From assembly GCA_030704615.1 (NCBI GenBank), contig CM060732.1, positions 61,733,053 through 61,797,052 of the forward strand: DNA of 64,000 nt, in the 5' to 3' direction. The DNA is from Takakia lepidozioides. Lineage: Eukaryota > Streptophyta > Takakiopsida > Takakiales > Takakiaceae. Position 1 is the first letter of the stretch; the number at the start of each line of letters is the position of its first letter. Positions 34,822 to 45,036 of this stretch are shown here, one piece after another. The translations under genes and the position numbers were made by a program. The notes under the pieces were generated by a model. That model did no database searches, was not told the DNA's origin, and saw only the letters and a list, made by a program, of their open reading frames with translations.

Positions 34822-35790
34822 GTCAAGCGGCTTTTACTCACCCATCCCTTCGCTATCCGAGGTGGAAACTCCAAGATAGAAGAGTTGGATATCTCTAAGC
34901 ACTCAGCCCGCTCAGAACAATCAGTCATGACCTACAGCTAGTGTATCATGGTTGTGCTTCCTATTTGTATTTCTTCTTGTCTTCATGTTAGCAAATTACC
35001 TTACTGTGTATACTGAAGCATCAGATTGCTTCAGTAACTACCAGATTCCATTTACTCATCCATTCATTTCACAACTTCACTCATGTCTCTCTACACAGTG
35101 TGTTTGTATCGAATAAGTATCAGATTAAGATTTATCAAGTATCAGGCCAATGCCATGGTGTCCCTAATCTGCTCTAGTGTATGATTTTGCAGCTTGCATG
35201 AATTAAGCATCGACCAAGTCATCTTCCCATCTTCGCTGTTTCCCGCTCTCCGCTTCATCTCTTCTCCCTCTCACCAAGTCACTCTCCCAAGAAGTGATCC
35301 CCTCCTCGTTGCTGCTCTGTCTCATCTACATGCAAGTTGTTCTAACCACCTAACTAACTAACTGTCACCCCAAGAAGTAACACGTTTCCCCTGCAGATGT
35401 CGTTCCCACACAGTCGTTCCTTGCCAATGATAACCGTTCCCTTTGTACGCTGTGACTAGCTGTGCCAAACTGTGTCGGGCTGTGACTGTGCCAAGCTGTG
35501 ACTGGCTGTGTCGGACTGTGTCGGGCTGTGATTGGTTGTGTGAAACTGTGTGAAGCTATGTCGGGTTGTGTCGTGCTGTGTCTGACTGTGCGAAGCTGTG
35601 TCGAGCTGTGATAGACTGTGACGGGCTGTGGCTGGCTGTGTGAGGCTGTGTACCCACCCCTCCTAAAGCCTGCGCCTGTCACCCCTAAGGCCTTTGTTGG
35701 TCTAAGTCTACCATCCGTAAGTCTGCGCAAAAATTAAGGGTACCCCACAAAACCCATAAAAGTGTCTAAGTCCCAGACAACCCTCTAACA
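34822..35790 (-). repeat. LTR of the nested retroelement family, copy C (minus)
   Basis: It begins TGTCAAGCGGC and ends CCCTCTAACA, and is strongly similar to copy A over its first 130 bp and across its end. A GGCTGTG minisatellite lies at 35447-35650. The flanks of the block differ (TTGAG before 21721, CCTTC after 35790), so no target duplication supports a simple single insertion. Confidence 0.85.
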
Positions 35791-36204
35791 CCTTCCGATT
35801 TCGGACGCCTCAAAGGTTCCGGGTTCCTTAGGCTTCACCTTAAATTTTGCCTTAGTGGAAGTGACATTAGCGGCCTTCAACATGTCTTTCAACGTCCCGC
35901 CAAACTGCGCCAACAACCCTTCCCAAAAGGCTGCTGGCATGGGAGGCATCTGTTGGTCTGTCGGGGCTCTCAGGAATTCCTCGGGCTCCGACTCCTCAGA
36001 TTCCTCCCGTCCTTGAGTGGCCTCACTTTCAAAAGCATGCATCGCTTCCTCAAATGGCCGCTTCGGTGACACGTCGCCCCCATCGGGCTCACCAAGATCA
36101 TCGTCTTTCGGGCCATTCGTCTTTCGGGCCATTCCGCTTTCGCTTTGGCTTGCCCGACCCCATGATGAGGCCGATCTCAAGGACGATCGCATACTGAACT
36201 CTAA
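35791..36204 (-). pseudogene. Chromovirus Gag N-terminus, severed by the nested block
   Basis: The minus-strand frame encodes an acidic, Ser/Glu-rich region (GREESEESEPEEFLRAP), then FWEGLLAQFGGTLKDMLKAANV and a basic KAKFKVKPKEPG stretch. This resembles the variable N-terminus of plant chromovirus Gag, next to the primer-binding site. The frame stops at the block boundary (35790) and the Gag core resumes at 21705. It was probably one gene before the insertion. Confidence 0.65.
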
Positions 36205-36216
36205 GCTCTGATACCA
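36205..36216 (-). other. Chromovirus primer-binding site (initiator Met tRNA)
   Basis: Minus-strand TGGTATCAGAGC, two bases after the LTR, is the standard match to the 3' end of plant initiator methionine tRNA used by many Copia and Gypsy elements. It sets the orientation of the element as minus. Confidence 0.9.
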
Positions 36217-36218
36217 AG

Positions 36219-36913
36219 TGTCACGCACCTCACTTTGGTAAGCTCCCCTTCAAGTCATAGTTATTCGCTTTGATGCGCGCGCCTAACTCCCAACCTGGCC
36301 GCCGGGCCAACTCGGAGCTTCAGCTGCTCACCGAGACATAACGGTCCCCCTTTACTCTTCCAAGGAACCCTCCACCAATTTGGGCCTAGTGGAAATTCCC
36401 CTTAGTAGATGGCAGTCCGGAATAGCTCCCGACTCCTTGGTCGCTTTCCGGCTCGCTCGCTTACTCACTAGTTTTTGGTCGCCAACGGGCTTGCACCGTT
36501 CTCGGGGTTACTACTCCCTATATATACTTCTGTAACTGTCCGCGGCGGTTCCACAAACAACACCATCCTTTTATGGCGAACCACCACGAAGACCCTCGAT
36601 TCCCGGTGATGAGTCACGGTGAGTCTTGGCCCACCCACCACGGCCCCATTGGACCGTGATGAGTCCCAAGACTCCCCACGATTCCCACCACAAGGTCTCC
36701 GCCCCATGGTGAGTCCTATGCCACCCCCACTAAGTCCCGCTAAGCTACTACCACCCCTCGTGGAACCACCCCCACCACCACCCGATGTGCGGGGCTCCAC
36801 CAAAGCACTCAAGGGTGCTTCAGCCCCCGCATCTATTGTTGCCACCGCCCCCACCACAAGGGCAGCCCCTCTCGTGTCCCGATCCCCTGCCCGCAAGGCA
36901 AAGGGCCGCGACA
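36219..36913 (-). repeat. Chromovirus LTR, right copy (5' LTR)
   Basis: Starts TGTCACGCACC and ends GCCGCGACA, matching 14984-15708 closely, with a shortened segment near 36800. A TATATATA at 36519-36526 (minus-strand TATA box) is conserved in both copies. It is followed by the second GTCAA target copy at 36914-36918. Confidence 0.9.
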
Positions 36914-36918
36914 GTCAA
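36914..36918. repeat. Target-site duplication, right copy (GTCAA)
   Basis: Identical to 14979-14983. The Copia reading resumes directly after it. Confidence 0.9.
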
Positions 36919-36977
36919 CTTCTATTGAGTACCACGGTAGCAACATTAGTGCTGATGTTGAGAAGTCTAACGAGAGG

Positions 36978-38310
36978 ATGCAGCCTGTATCGGTTCCAAG
37001 AACGATAGGGAATATGAAGTTGTGGCATCAACGTTTCTGCCACATAAACACAAGATCAATCAAGAAGACAATGCCCTTAGTAAAGGGATTGATCATCACT
37101 GGAAATGACATGGACAACGATCTTTGTCCAGGGTGCATATACGGTAAGCAGCACTGTTCCAGTTTCCATGCGCAAGAAGATAAAGAAAGATCACATGACC
37201 CTGGATCATTCTTTCACGCTGATCTTTGTGGACCAATGAGCGAGGACTCTTTGGGAGGAATGAAGTATTACATCTTGTTCAAAGATGATCGGAGTGGATA
37301 TATGTATGTCTTCTACCTAAAGTGCAAATCAGAAGCATTTGCGTGCTACAAGGAGCTTGAGCATGAGATCCAGACAGAGATGCAAACAAGAACTACTAAA
37401 TTCAGAACTGATCGGGGAGGATAATTCATTGGCCAAGAGTTTCAGGAGTACCTAAAAAACAAAGGGGTCAAACATTAATTATCTGCTCCGTATAAACCCG
37501 AGCAGAATGGTTATATTGAATGGGAGAATAGGACGATCATGCAGGAAGCCGTTAGGAGTCTACTTTACTCAAGAAACTTGCATAAATCCCTTTGGGCAGA
37601 AGCAATTTCTACGGTTGTTCATGTTTTTGAACAGATCATTGAACAAGTGGTTGGGTGATAAGACCCCAGAAAGAGAAGACTCCGGCCGAGGCCGGCATAA
37701 CTAAGAGCCACTTTGCCTTACGGCTACTGCCCCCTTTGGGGGGTGGGCCTGATACAATTATCAATAAGATCCCATTTGAAGTTGTTCATAAGCAGCAACC
37801 AGATGTGTCATACTTTAGAACATTCGGATGCGTGGCATACAAACATGTCCCCAAGCAACTTCGTAAGAAGTTAGATCCCAAGAGTGATAAGATGTTGTTT
37901 GTGGGATATAGTCGTGAGGGTGAATCCTTTCGGCTTTGGATTCCTAGTACACTAAAAGAATTCATACAAGTACTGATGTGCTATTCGATGACTCTTTTGA
38001 GGGAGAATCATGCCAAGATCTTCCCCAAACAGCACATGATCAATTCGTGGTGTTTCCGACTGGAGAAGGATACGGAAATGTTTCAAAACCAAATGAAGTA
38101 GCTGACTCAGGCTCAACGAGTTCTCAGAATGATCAGGGTATTATGGTAGAGGCCATGAATGCCTCCCCCTCAACAAGTTCTCATAACGATCAGGGTATTA
38201 TGGTAGAGGCTAGGAATGCTTCCCCAGCAGAAGAAATTTATACTACTTCTGATGAGCAAGAAGAAGTGTTGCAAGGTCCAAGACTTCGGAAGCAGTTTAT
38301 TTGGTGAGTG
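36978..38310 (+). pseudogene. Copia pre-integrase and integrase
   Basis: The pre-integrase zinc region reads KLWHQRFCHINTRSIKK and LCPGCIYGKQHCSSFH. The integrase core starts FFHADLCGPMSEDSLGG (first D), then YYILFKDDRSGYMYVFYLK and KFRTDRGG (second D). It is stopped by TAA at about 37424, but continues with YKPEQNGYIEWENR, where the third acidic residue lies. After the small insertion at 37669-37763 the integrase C-terminus follows: FRTFGCVAYKHVPKQLRKKLDPKSDK and FVGYSREGE. An in-frame direct repeat (SSQNDQGIMVEA / SSHNDQGIMVEA) lies at 38130-38215. It would insert the cDNA; here it is non-functional. Confidence 0.85.
37669..37763 (+). mobile_element. Small structured insertion with 11-bp flanking duplication
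   Basis: It interrupts the Copia integrase between KWLGDKTP and FEVVHKQQ. The flanks ATAAGACCCCA (37658-37668) and ATAAGATCCCA (37764-37774) match at 10 of 11 bases, like a target duplication. The insert holds several potential stems: CCGGCCGAGGCCGG; GAGCC...GGCT; GCCCCC...GGGTGGGC. A second copy lies at about 43712-43785, sharing AACTAAGAGCCACTT, CGGCTA and ACTGCCCCCTTT. Size and 11-bp duplication suggest an RNA-derived retroposon (SINE-like), but no A/B boxes or poly-A tail are seen. Confidence 0.5.
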
Positions 38311-38319
38311 GGACATGTC

Positions 38320-39926
38320 TTATATGTCCACTACACGAAAGCATTCCAAATCCAAAGACTATCTTGCGTATGATGAAGAGATAGTGGTTGAGCCACTCTC
38401 ATACAAGGAAGCAGTAGTCTCTAAGCAAGCAGAAGCATGGAAGACAACTATGCAAGAAGAACTAGATTCACTAATTTTCAACGACACATGGGAGTTAAAG
38501 ATGCTGCCAGGGGACGTAAGGTGATGAAATGCAAATGGGTATTCAAGATAAAATACAAGCCAAACGGTTCTATCGAACGTTATAAGGCTAGACTTGTGAT
38601 CAAGGGCTATTCGCAAAAAGCTGGTATTGATTTCGGTGAGACGTATTCTCCTGTTATACGACATGATTCCATACGAACCATTTTTGCTATAGCTGCATCT
38701 CAAGATATGGAAATGGAATAGTTCAACGTCAAGACAACGTTCTTGAACGAAGATTTTGCTGAGGTCATTTTTATGCAGCAACCAGAAGGTTTTATCGATG
38801 AAGAAAGGAAAGATCATGTTTGCTTGTTAAAGAAAAGCCTAGATATATGGTTTGCGTCAAGCAGCTCGCCAATGGAATAAGAAATTCCACGGGTTCTTGG
38901 TGTGATATAACCTGGTTTACAACAGTGTTGATCCTTGTGTTTACATTGCAAGACACACCAACGGATAAGTTGAGACTATTCTTGCAATCTGGGTTGATGA
39001 TGGCATATCATGTTCCGTGGATGGCCAGAAGCTCAATGACAAGCTCAATCTCATGCAATTTTTCCAGATTGTCAAAGGTGATATAGGCTACTATGTGGGG
39101 CTCGAAATCTGCAGAGACCGACTCACAAGAATGATTTTCTTGTCACAAAATCGTTATGTTGGAGAGGTCATTAAACGATTCAACATGCAAGATTCACATC
39201 CTGTAAGCACCCCGACAGACCCGCATGTACATTTAAGTTTATCTGCAGCAGATTCCGATGAGGAAGAAATTGGTGTACCATACAAAGAAGCCATTGGTTG
39301 TCTCATGTTTGCATCTATGATGACAAGACCAGATATTACTTATGTTGTAAACAATGCCGTCAAATATTCTCACAAACCACAGGAAATCCACTGGACTGCA
39401 GTCAAGCGGATAAGGCTTTTGTGATGCTGATTATGCTGGCGACCCTAATACTCGATTGTCTCAAACTGGTTATGTTTTTCTTTTGGGAGCAACACTGATT
39501 ACATGGAGCAGTCACAATCAAAGGTGCATTGCCATCTCCACAACGGAAGCAGAATACATAGCTACATGTGGTGCAACTAAGCACACAATCTGGCTGCGTA
39601 GGTTCTTGGGAGAAGTTGGTGTTCCACAGCTGAAACCGACCATTCTTCATGGAGATAACCAAAGTGCTATTAAACTGATCAAAAATCCTGAACAAAGAGG
39701 GAAGCGAACGAAGCACGTTGATGCTCAGTATCACTTTGTGCGAGAAAAATACCGAAACCAGGAGATAACAATCACCTATGTTCATACCAGTCAGCAAGTC
39801 GCTGACATCATGACAAAGACACTTCCTCGAGAGAAGTTTTGCCTCTTGAGAAAGATGATGGGTATGATATCGGGCACAATTTTCTCTGCAAATGATGACG
39901 TCTTTGAACCAGTGGGAGAATTTTGA
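38320..39926 (+). pseudogene. Copia reverse transcriptase and RNase H
   Basis: RT starts SLIFNDTWEL and continues KCKWVFKIKYKPNGSIERYKARLVIKGYSQKAGIDFGETYSPV. The next blocks are broken by a stop at about 38721 and frame changes; the YVDD region is lost around 38990. RT ends with YVGEVIKRFNMQ and EEIGVPYKEAIGCLMFASMMTRPDITYVV. RNase H follows with DADYAGD, ISTTEAEYIATCGATK, ILHGDNQSAIKLIKNP and AQYHFVREK, and ends at a TGA at 39924-39926. The last 156 codons are intact. Confidence 0.9.
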
Positions 39927-40181
39927 TCACAGTCGGTGATATCTCACAAAGTAGTGGGAGAGTTCATTTGAATTTCTTGTTTGTGTGTTAGTGCAAATAG
40001 TGGGAGAGTTTTTTTTTTAAATTTCTCTTTGTCTGAGTGTTAGTGCAAGCAGTGGAAGAGTTTTTGAATTTCTTGTTTGTGTGGTAGAGCACGATGTACG
40101 TGCGGGTAAAGCAACCTATCTATAATAAATGGGAGAATCTATGGAGCAATCTGTATGTATGTTTTAGTGCACGAGTGGGAG

Positions 40182-40459
40182 TGTTGGACCAACTGAGCTT
40201 ACAGTCACTGAAACATACTTAATCATAGGACACTTGTCACAATCGAGTGCACAGGCCACTCCCGCCTAGGCTCAGTTAGATGATTCAAATTGGATCTACT
40301 TAATCGTCTCTTGTTTTGTACTACTATCGATTTTATTCTGTTGACTAGTGTAGTGGTTCGAGGCAATGCATGAGCATCCTCTTGTTGTAAGCACTTTAGT
40401 GAGCATTATATCATTAGATTATCTTTGTGTTATTGTATTCTTTCTACTGTGCATCAACA
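40182..40459 (+). repeat. 3' LTR of the Copia element
   Basis: Starts TGTTGGACCAAC after the purine run GAGTGGGAG (40173-40181) and ends at GCATCAACA, giving TGTTG...CAACA ends. No 5' partner is found in the window. The interval 39927-40172 contains three copies of AGTGGGAGAGTT followed by GAATTTCT(T)G-type sequence, spaced about 60-70 bp. Confidence 0.65.
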
Positions 40460-40739
40460 CAATGCACGCTTGAGATGAACAAAAGAAATATGAGGGATTG
40501 AAAAATTACAAAGAGCTCGATCTTCCCAACACTCATAGTGCGTAGACTTGTTGTCTATCTATTATGCTAATCTCTACAGTGCGTGCATTGAGCTTGTGAA
40601 GCAGCTCGTTATATTGCTAACATCCACCGGTGATTACTAATGGCACCGTTCTACTTATTATATATATATAGATGTAGGTGGCTCTGCTGATTTATGAAGA
40701 TAAACACTATCTAGATAAGGTCATGAAGATAAAGATTGA

Positions 40740-41540
40740 CGTCGAGCAAGAATGAGCTATACAGAGAAGAATATTGTGATCTAGCTATTTTTAATAAAGG
40801 CCACAACTTCATATTGAAAAGAAGAATGTTGCATGAGGTTCGACAAATGATATAATGATTTTGTTGCTAGATCTTTGGGAGGAGAAATACTTGGATCACA
40901 AGCGTGGACCTTTGAGAGCAAAAGATTAGACATACATTGCTGACAGATTTAGTGCAGGGTTTCCTAATGCGCCCCATCGTTCTTGGAAGCAATGTCGTGA
41001 CAAGGTGGACAAGCTTAAGGATGTGTATCAAGAAGAAAAACAAAAATGTGATGCAACAGGTGCTCTTCATTCCGAGTGGCCATGGTACGAAAAATTTGAT
41101 GGTAATCTCGGAGGCACGACAAAGGTGAATGGGATTCCTTGAGGTATTGACCAGGGAGAGCGCAACAATCCTCCCCAAATCATTAAACTTGATGATGTTG
41201 CATTCATGTCAGATACACAATTTGATAATGTCTCGTTCAGCCGTCTACGATAGGCTGTTGTATTTGATGGAAGCACTACTTCTAGAACCATGGTATGATG
41301 GCAGGCATCACATCCGGCCATCCTTCCGCTGCACCTGTCACTCCTAAGACGACAGCTTACAAGTTGTCAGGTGTGCAAGGTCGTCCAAATTAAAAAAAAT
41401 GACGTTTGTTTGGAGGTTCTACTGCCATTGCAAGTGTCATCAAAGAGTTTGGTGAGGGGATCAAAGAAATGGAGACGCTAAACATGACGATGACCGAGAG
41501 AATCACTTCGCAGATTCTTCAAAGCGAGCAAACAGGTTGA
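40740..41540 (+). pseudogene. Trihelix (Myb/SANT-like) protein, probably Harbinger ORF1
   Basis: Plus-strand frames give DLWEEKYLDHKRG, then RFSAGFPNAPHRSWKQCRDKVDKLKDVYQEEK and EWPWYEKFDG. This is the pattern of a trihelix/GT-type DNA-binding domain (three Trp-anchored helices). Later frames give SVIKEFGEGIKEMETLNMTM and ERITSQILQSEQ, the usual C-terminal helix. There are in-frame stops (for example near 40928) and frame changes. PIF/Harbinger elements use such a Myb/SANT-like protein next to the transposase. Harbinger transposase pieces lie at 43440-43700 and 46836-46990. Confidence 0.65.
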
Positions 41541-42115
41541 CAATGTAAACCCGGCTTCAGATAGCCGCTCTATTTGCGAATGCATTAAAACCAAATGATG
41601 GTGCGGGTGCATATTCTGTGGGTGGTAGCACTTGATTTGCTTAATCGGTGTGGTTCATGATAATGTTTAGTGACACGTGATACAAACATAAAGACAATGA
41701 AACTCTCCAGGTTCTTTTTATCAATTTGACTTTGTTTTAGAACTTAGCTTGTACATCTTTGACAACTGATCAAACATTGTGTAAGTACAATAGGGCTTTG
41801 AAAAACTAGTAGGATTTCCCAGCTTAGGCACCTTGGCCAGTGAACACTCGTGCAAGACACTGACAGACGAACCTCTTGATCCTATACGGGCCAACAAAAA
41901 ATCGAGCTAAAGAAACCACCAAATGAATACAATACTGGACCTCGGGTGCGCACTTCGGCAGCAGATCCCCGTGCTTCTTCTGCAGCTTGAGGATTTGGGC
42001 AATACAATCCTCAGGCTCCTCGAAGTGCACGACCCGGTTCCGTTGGTTGCAAAGGCCATTAAAGAGCCTAAGCGAATCCTCATCATTGTGCACTCTTGCG
42101 TCCCGATGTACTCTG
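41541..42115. other. No clear gene; one unrecognised minus-strand frame
   Basis: A minus-strand frame at 41824-42093 (89 codons; FEEPEDCIAQILKLQKKHGD) is moderately protein-like and may be a gene fragment, but I cannot name it. The rest shows nothing. Confidence 0.3.
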
Positions 42116-42119
42116 AAAA

Positions 42120-43255
42120 AGTCAGAGTCAATTTAAGCAAACTAGAAGAAGTTATGACTGAAAATCTAAGGGAAATGAAGATGTACTCGTTTTCCCTTCA
42201 TAATGTGACATTCTTGCACATTTTGGTCTGTAGGATCTTGTAAACTCATGTTGTGTGAATGTGCGATAGGATGTTGGAAAGCTAGAAAAATTTCCCACTT
42301 TGTATCTTTGTTTCACATCAATTGAAGCAAACTACAATAAGTTATAACAAAAAATCTGAGTTTAATGAAGATGCATGTATTTTTCCTTGATAATTTGACC
42401 TTCTTGCACATTTTGGCCTGTAAAATTTTGTGAGGTCATCTGTGTGGATGTGCAATAGGGTGTTGAAAAGCTAACAAGATTTCCCAGCTCTATCTTTAAT
42501 TCATTTCAATAGCGAACTACAAGAAGTTATGACAGAAAATTTGAGGTCGAGGAAGATGTATTTATTTTTCCTTCACAATGTGACCTTCTTGCACATTTTG
42601 GTTTGTAGAATATTGTGAGGTCATGTTGTGTGGATGTGTAGTAGGCCGTTGGAAAGCTAGCAAGATTTCCCAACTTTGTGTCGTAATTTAACCTCAATTG
42701 AAGCAAACTTTAAGAAGTTATGACTGAAAATTTGAGGTCCAATAAGATGTACTTATTTTTATTTCACAAATATGTGACATTCTTGCACATTTGGGATTTA
42801 GAATGTTGTGAGCTCATGTTGTGTGGATGTGCAATAAGGTGTTGGAAAGCTAGCAAGATTTCCCAAATTTGTGTCTTGGTTTTTCAACATTCGAAACAAT
42901 TGAAAGAAAGTTAGCTCACGCCCTCCGAGGGCAATGTAGCTAAATATGTTTTTCATGCCAATTGGACCTAATTTGGCCTTCAATTTCTTGTGGGCTCATG
43001 TTGTATGAATGTGTAATAGTTTTTTGGAAAGCTAGAAGATTCATTTTTTAACTGAATTTTGATTTCATATCAATCCACCAAAAAGAAAAAAAATTATTTG
43101 ACAAAATATGAGAGCAATGTAACTAAATGTGTTTGCAATTTGACCTCCTTGCATGGCTTATAGATTATTGCGGGCTCATATTATATGAGTGTGCAGTAGG
43201 TTTTTTTTGGAAAGCTTCAAGGTCTCATAATTGAAGTCATAGAAAATGTGTATGT
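42120..43255. repeat. Tandem repeat, about 190-bp units, roughly six copies
   Basis: Units begin near 42146, 42334, 42521, 42712, 42905 and 43095 with an AAGAAGTTATGACTGAAAAT-type motif. About 60 bp later comes TGTGACATTCTTGCACATTT, then TCATGTTGTGTGGATGTG and GTTGGAAAGCTAG...ATTTCCCA. The first four are well preserved and the last two are strongly diverged. The unit is close to nucleosome length, as in many plant satellites. Confidence 0.8.
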
Positions 43256-43439
43256 GAGCTATTCAATTTATTTTATTCACGTGGGTTGTCGATCAACAAT
43301 TATGTGTATAGTTTCTCTCTCATTCTTTCGTCTCCTACTTTTGCCGCTTCACCTTCTCTTAGGATGAACAATGTAGCTCCACCAAAACCTGCCAAATTGT
43401 CTCTAATTTTACCATTCCTAGGCTTAGGCATCCCCACAT

Positions 43440-43700
43440 CTAACAATATTTGTGCAACACATAGCACGCCATTGTCACTCTACTTGCTCTATCAACCCTA
43501 AAATTCAAACATTTCAAAATGTGTCAACGATTTTTCAAAGATGCAAATGCATTCTCAATCACAACTCTCCCACTATTTATGCTAGAATCAAAACGCCGCT
43601 TGTCTATTTCTTTAGGGTTTCGTGGCTTGTAGTTCTTCATCAAGTATGTTCAGATGAGGTAAACAGAATCGTCAATGAAGTATGGTGTAAGTCTCATCCC
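43440..43700 (-). pseudogene. PIF/Harbinger transposase C-terminal fragment (DDE_Tnp_4)
   Basis: Minus-strand readings give YFIDDSVYLI, TYLMKNYKPRNPKEIDK, NSGRVVIENAFASLKNR and ACYVLHKYC. This matches the end of DDE_Tnp_4 transposases, with the catalytic Glu in the IENAFASLK block. Stops interrupt it. It may belong to the same old element as the trihelix ORF at 40740-41540. Confidence 0.65.
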
Positions 43701-43711
43701 CTCAGAGAGAG

Positions 43712-43785
43712 AGAGATGACGCCGACCGACAAAACTAAGAGCCACTTCGTCTTGCGGCTATGACTGCCCCCTTTCGAGGGTGGGA
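43712..43785 (+). repeat. Second copy of the small structured insertion
   Basis: Shares AACTAAGAGCCACTT, CTTGCGGCTA and ACTGCCCCCTTT...GGGTGGG with 37669-37763. It directly follows the Harbinger fragment. The flanking duplication is not clear here. Confidence 0.55.
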
Positions 43786-43820
43786 CATATGAAAACTAGA
43801 GGGTGCCCGGAGGGCACCCA

Positions 43821-44149
43821 CACTATAGCAAATGGGGGGGGGGGGGTTTGCGACGCCAACCGCGCCACCACGCCCCGCGCGACGCCGAGCCCGTGGCGTT
43901 TTTTTGCGACGCCCCGGCGTCGCAATCCCCCGCTACGACACCATTATGACACCCAGCCGTCGTAAGGTGGCATGAAGGGGGAAAAAGGGCCCCTGCGACG
44001 GATTGTTTTTCTTGCAACGTCCCGACGTCGGAATTATTATTATTATTATTATTATTTGACGTTGCGACGCCTCGGCGTCGCAAAAGCGTCACTAAGGGCG
44101 CCCCAGCGCCTCTGCGACGCTGGGCGTCGCAACAGCATCACCATAGTGG

Positions 44150-44180
<31 letters not shown>

Positions 44181-45036
44181 CCGGGGCTTTGCGGCCTTCA
44201 ACTTCTCAAAAGCGTCGCTGGGACGTCCAACGTTGTGACGCCAGGGGGTTGTAACGGCGTCGCCTTATGAGGTCGCAATCGTATTGTGGTCAGCTTCACA
44301 AGGACATCGCTTGGGGCGCCTTGCGGTGGGGGGTGTAATAACGACGACGAGGCTGGGGCTGGGGCTGGGGCTGGGCACTAAGGCTATGGAGGTTGCAACT
44401 CCCTGGCGTAACAAGAGAGACCCCCCTTAGAAAGAACTTGAAGGAACTTGAATGAAATCTTTATATATATATATATATTACTTTTGTGATATATAGATGT
44501 AGCGTAGGTGTGTTGGTTAGTTTGTAGTGTCTTAGAAATGTTATAACATGGAGGTCTTAGGTTCAAGTATGCATTGCATGATATATGTAGAACAATGAAC
44601 ATATTGTCATTAGACAGAACCGGAGTCAATGGTCAACAAGTTTTTGAAATTCAAATTTTCCCGCCTAAATTCAAATGTATCCCCTTAAATTGTGACGTCC
44701 GGGCGTCGCACTTTGCGACCCCCGGACGGTGCTAATTCTGCATTGCAGAATAGGTTTTTATTTTTATTTTTTTTTAAATTTAAAATAAAATAAAATTATC
44801 CGACGCTCGGGCGTCGCTAATCGCGATGACGTCGTAAATCGCAGTTTCGCCTATTTGCGAACCCATTGGTCGCAAATTTGCGACGTTTTTTTGGCGACGC
44901 CCTTGCGACGGGCTTGCGACGCCCGGACGTCGCAAATTTGGTTCTTCCCCCCTGCCCAAAAAGGGTTGTTTTATGACGCCGCGGCGTGGCGGCGGCCTGG
45001 CCGCGGCGTCGAAAAAACCCCCCTTTTCTTGTAGTG
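43821..45036. mobile_element. Non-autonomous CACTA element, 1216 bp, with CCA target duplication
   Basis: Left end CACTATAGCAAATGGGGGG and right end (complement) CACTACAAGAAAAGGGGGG form classic CACTA-type inverted repeats. CCA precedes (43818-43820) and follows (45037-45039) the element, the expected 3-bp duplication. The interior is packed with GCGACGCC/GGCGTCGC palindromes near both ends, a (TTA)n tract, a T27 tract and GGGGCTGGGGCTGG repeats. No transposase gene is present, so it would depend on a partner in trans. Its subterminal motif is quite different from the GTAGTCATG motif of the large CACTA element, so it is a different family. Confidence 0.9.

Larger units (their letters stand above)
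14984..36913 (-). mobile_element. Ty3/Gypsy chromovirus, minus strand, itself interrupted
   Basis: LTRs at 14984-15708 and 36219-36913, a 5-bp GTCAA duplication and an initiator-Met-tRNA primer-binding site (36205-36216) define the element. On the minus strand the order is gag N-terminus (35791-36228), [nested block 21721-35790], gag core and zinc knuckle (20883-21705), protease (about 20328-20876), RT (19738-20271), RNase H (19095-19600), [palindromic minisatellite], integrase (17212-18010) and chromodomain (16616-17029). The terminal chromodomain places it among chromoviruses. Without the nested block the element would be about 7.9 kb. Every domain has stops or frame changes. Confidence 0.9.
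14428..40459 (+). mobile_element. Plus-strand Copia retrotransposon split by a nested Gypsy element
   Basis: The left piece (14428-14983) holds the end of gag and the protease. The right piece (36914-40459) holds the GAG-pre-integrase, integrase, RT and RNase H domains, then a PPT and an LTR. A Gypsy element with a perfect 5-bp duplication (GTCAA) separates the two, so they were once continuous. The 5' LTR and most of gag are missing. Many stops and one further small insertion (37669-37763) are present. Confidence 0.85.

Noticed and set aside
35365-35730. 121-codon minus-strand frame with SHSQPQPVT-type repeats
   Set aside because: Translation of the LTR minisatellite.
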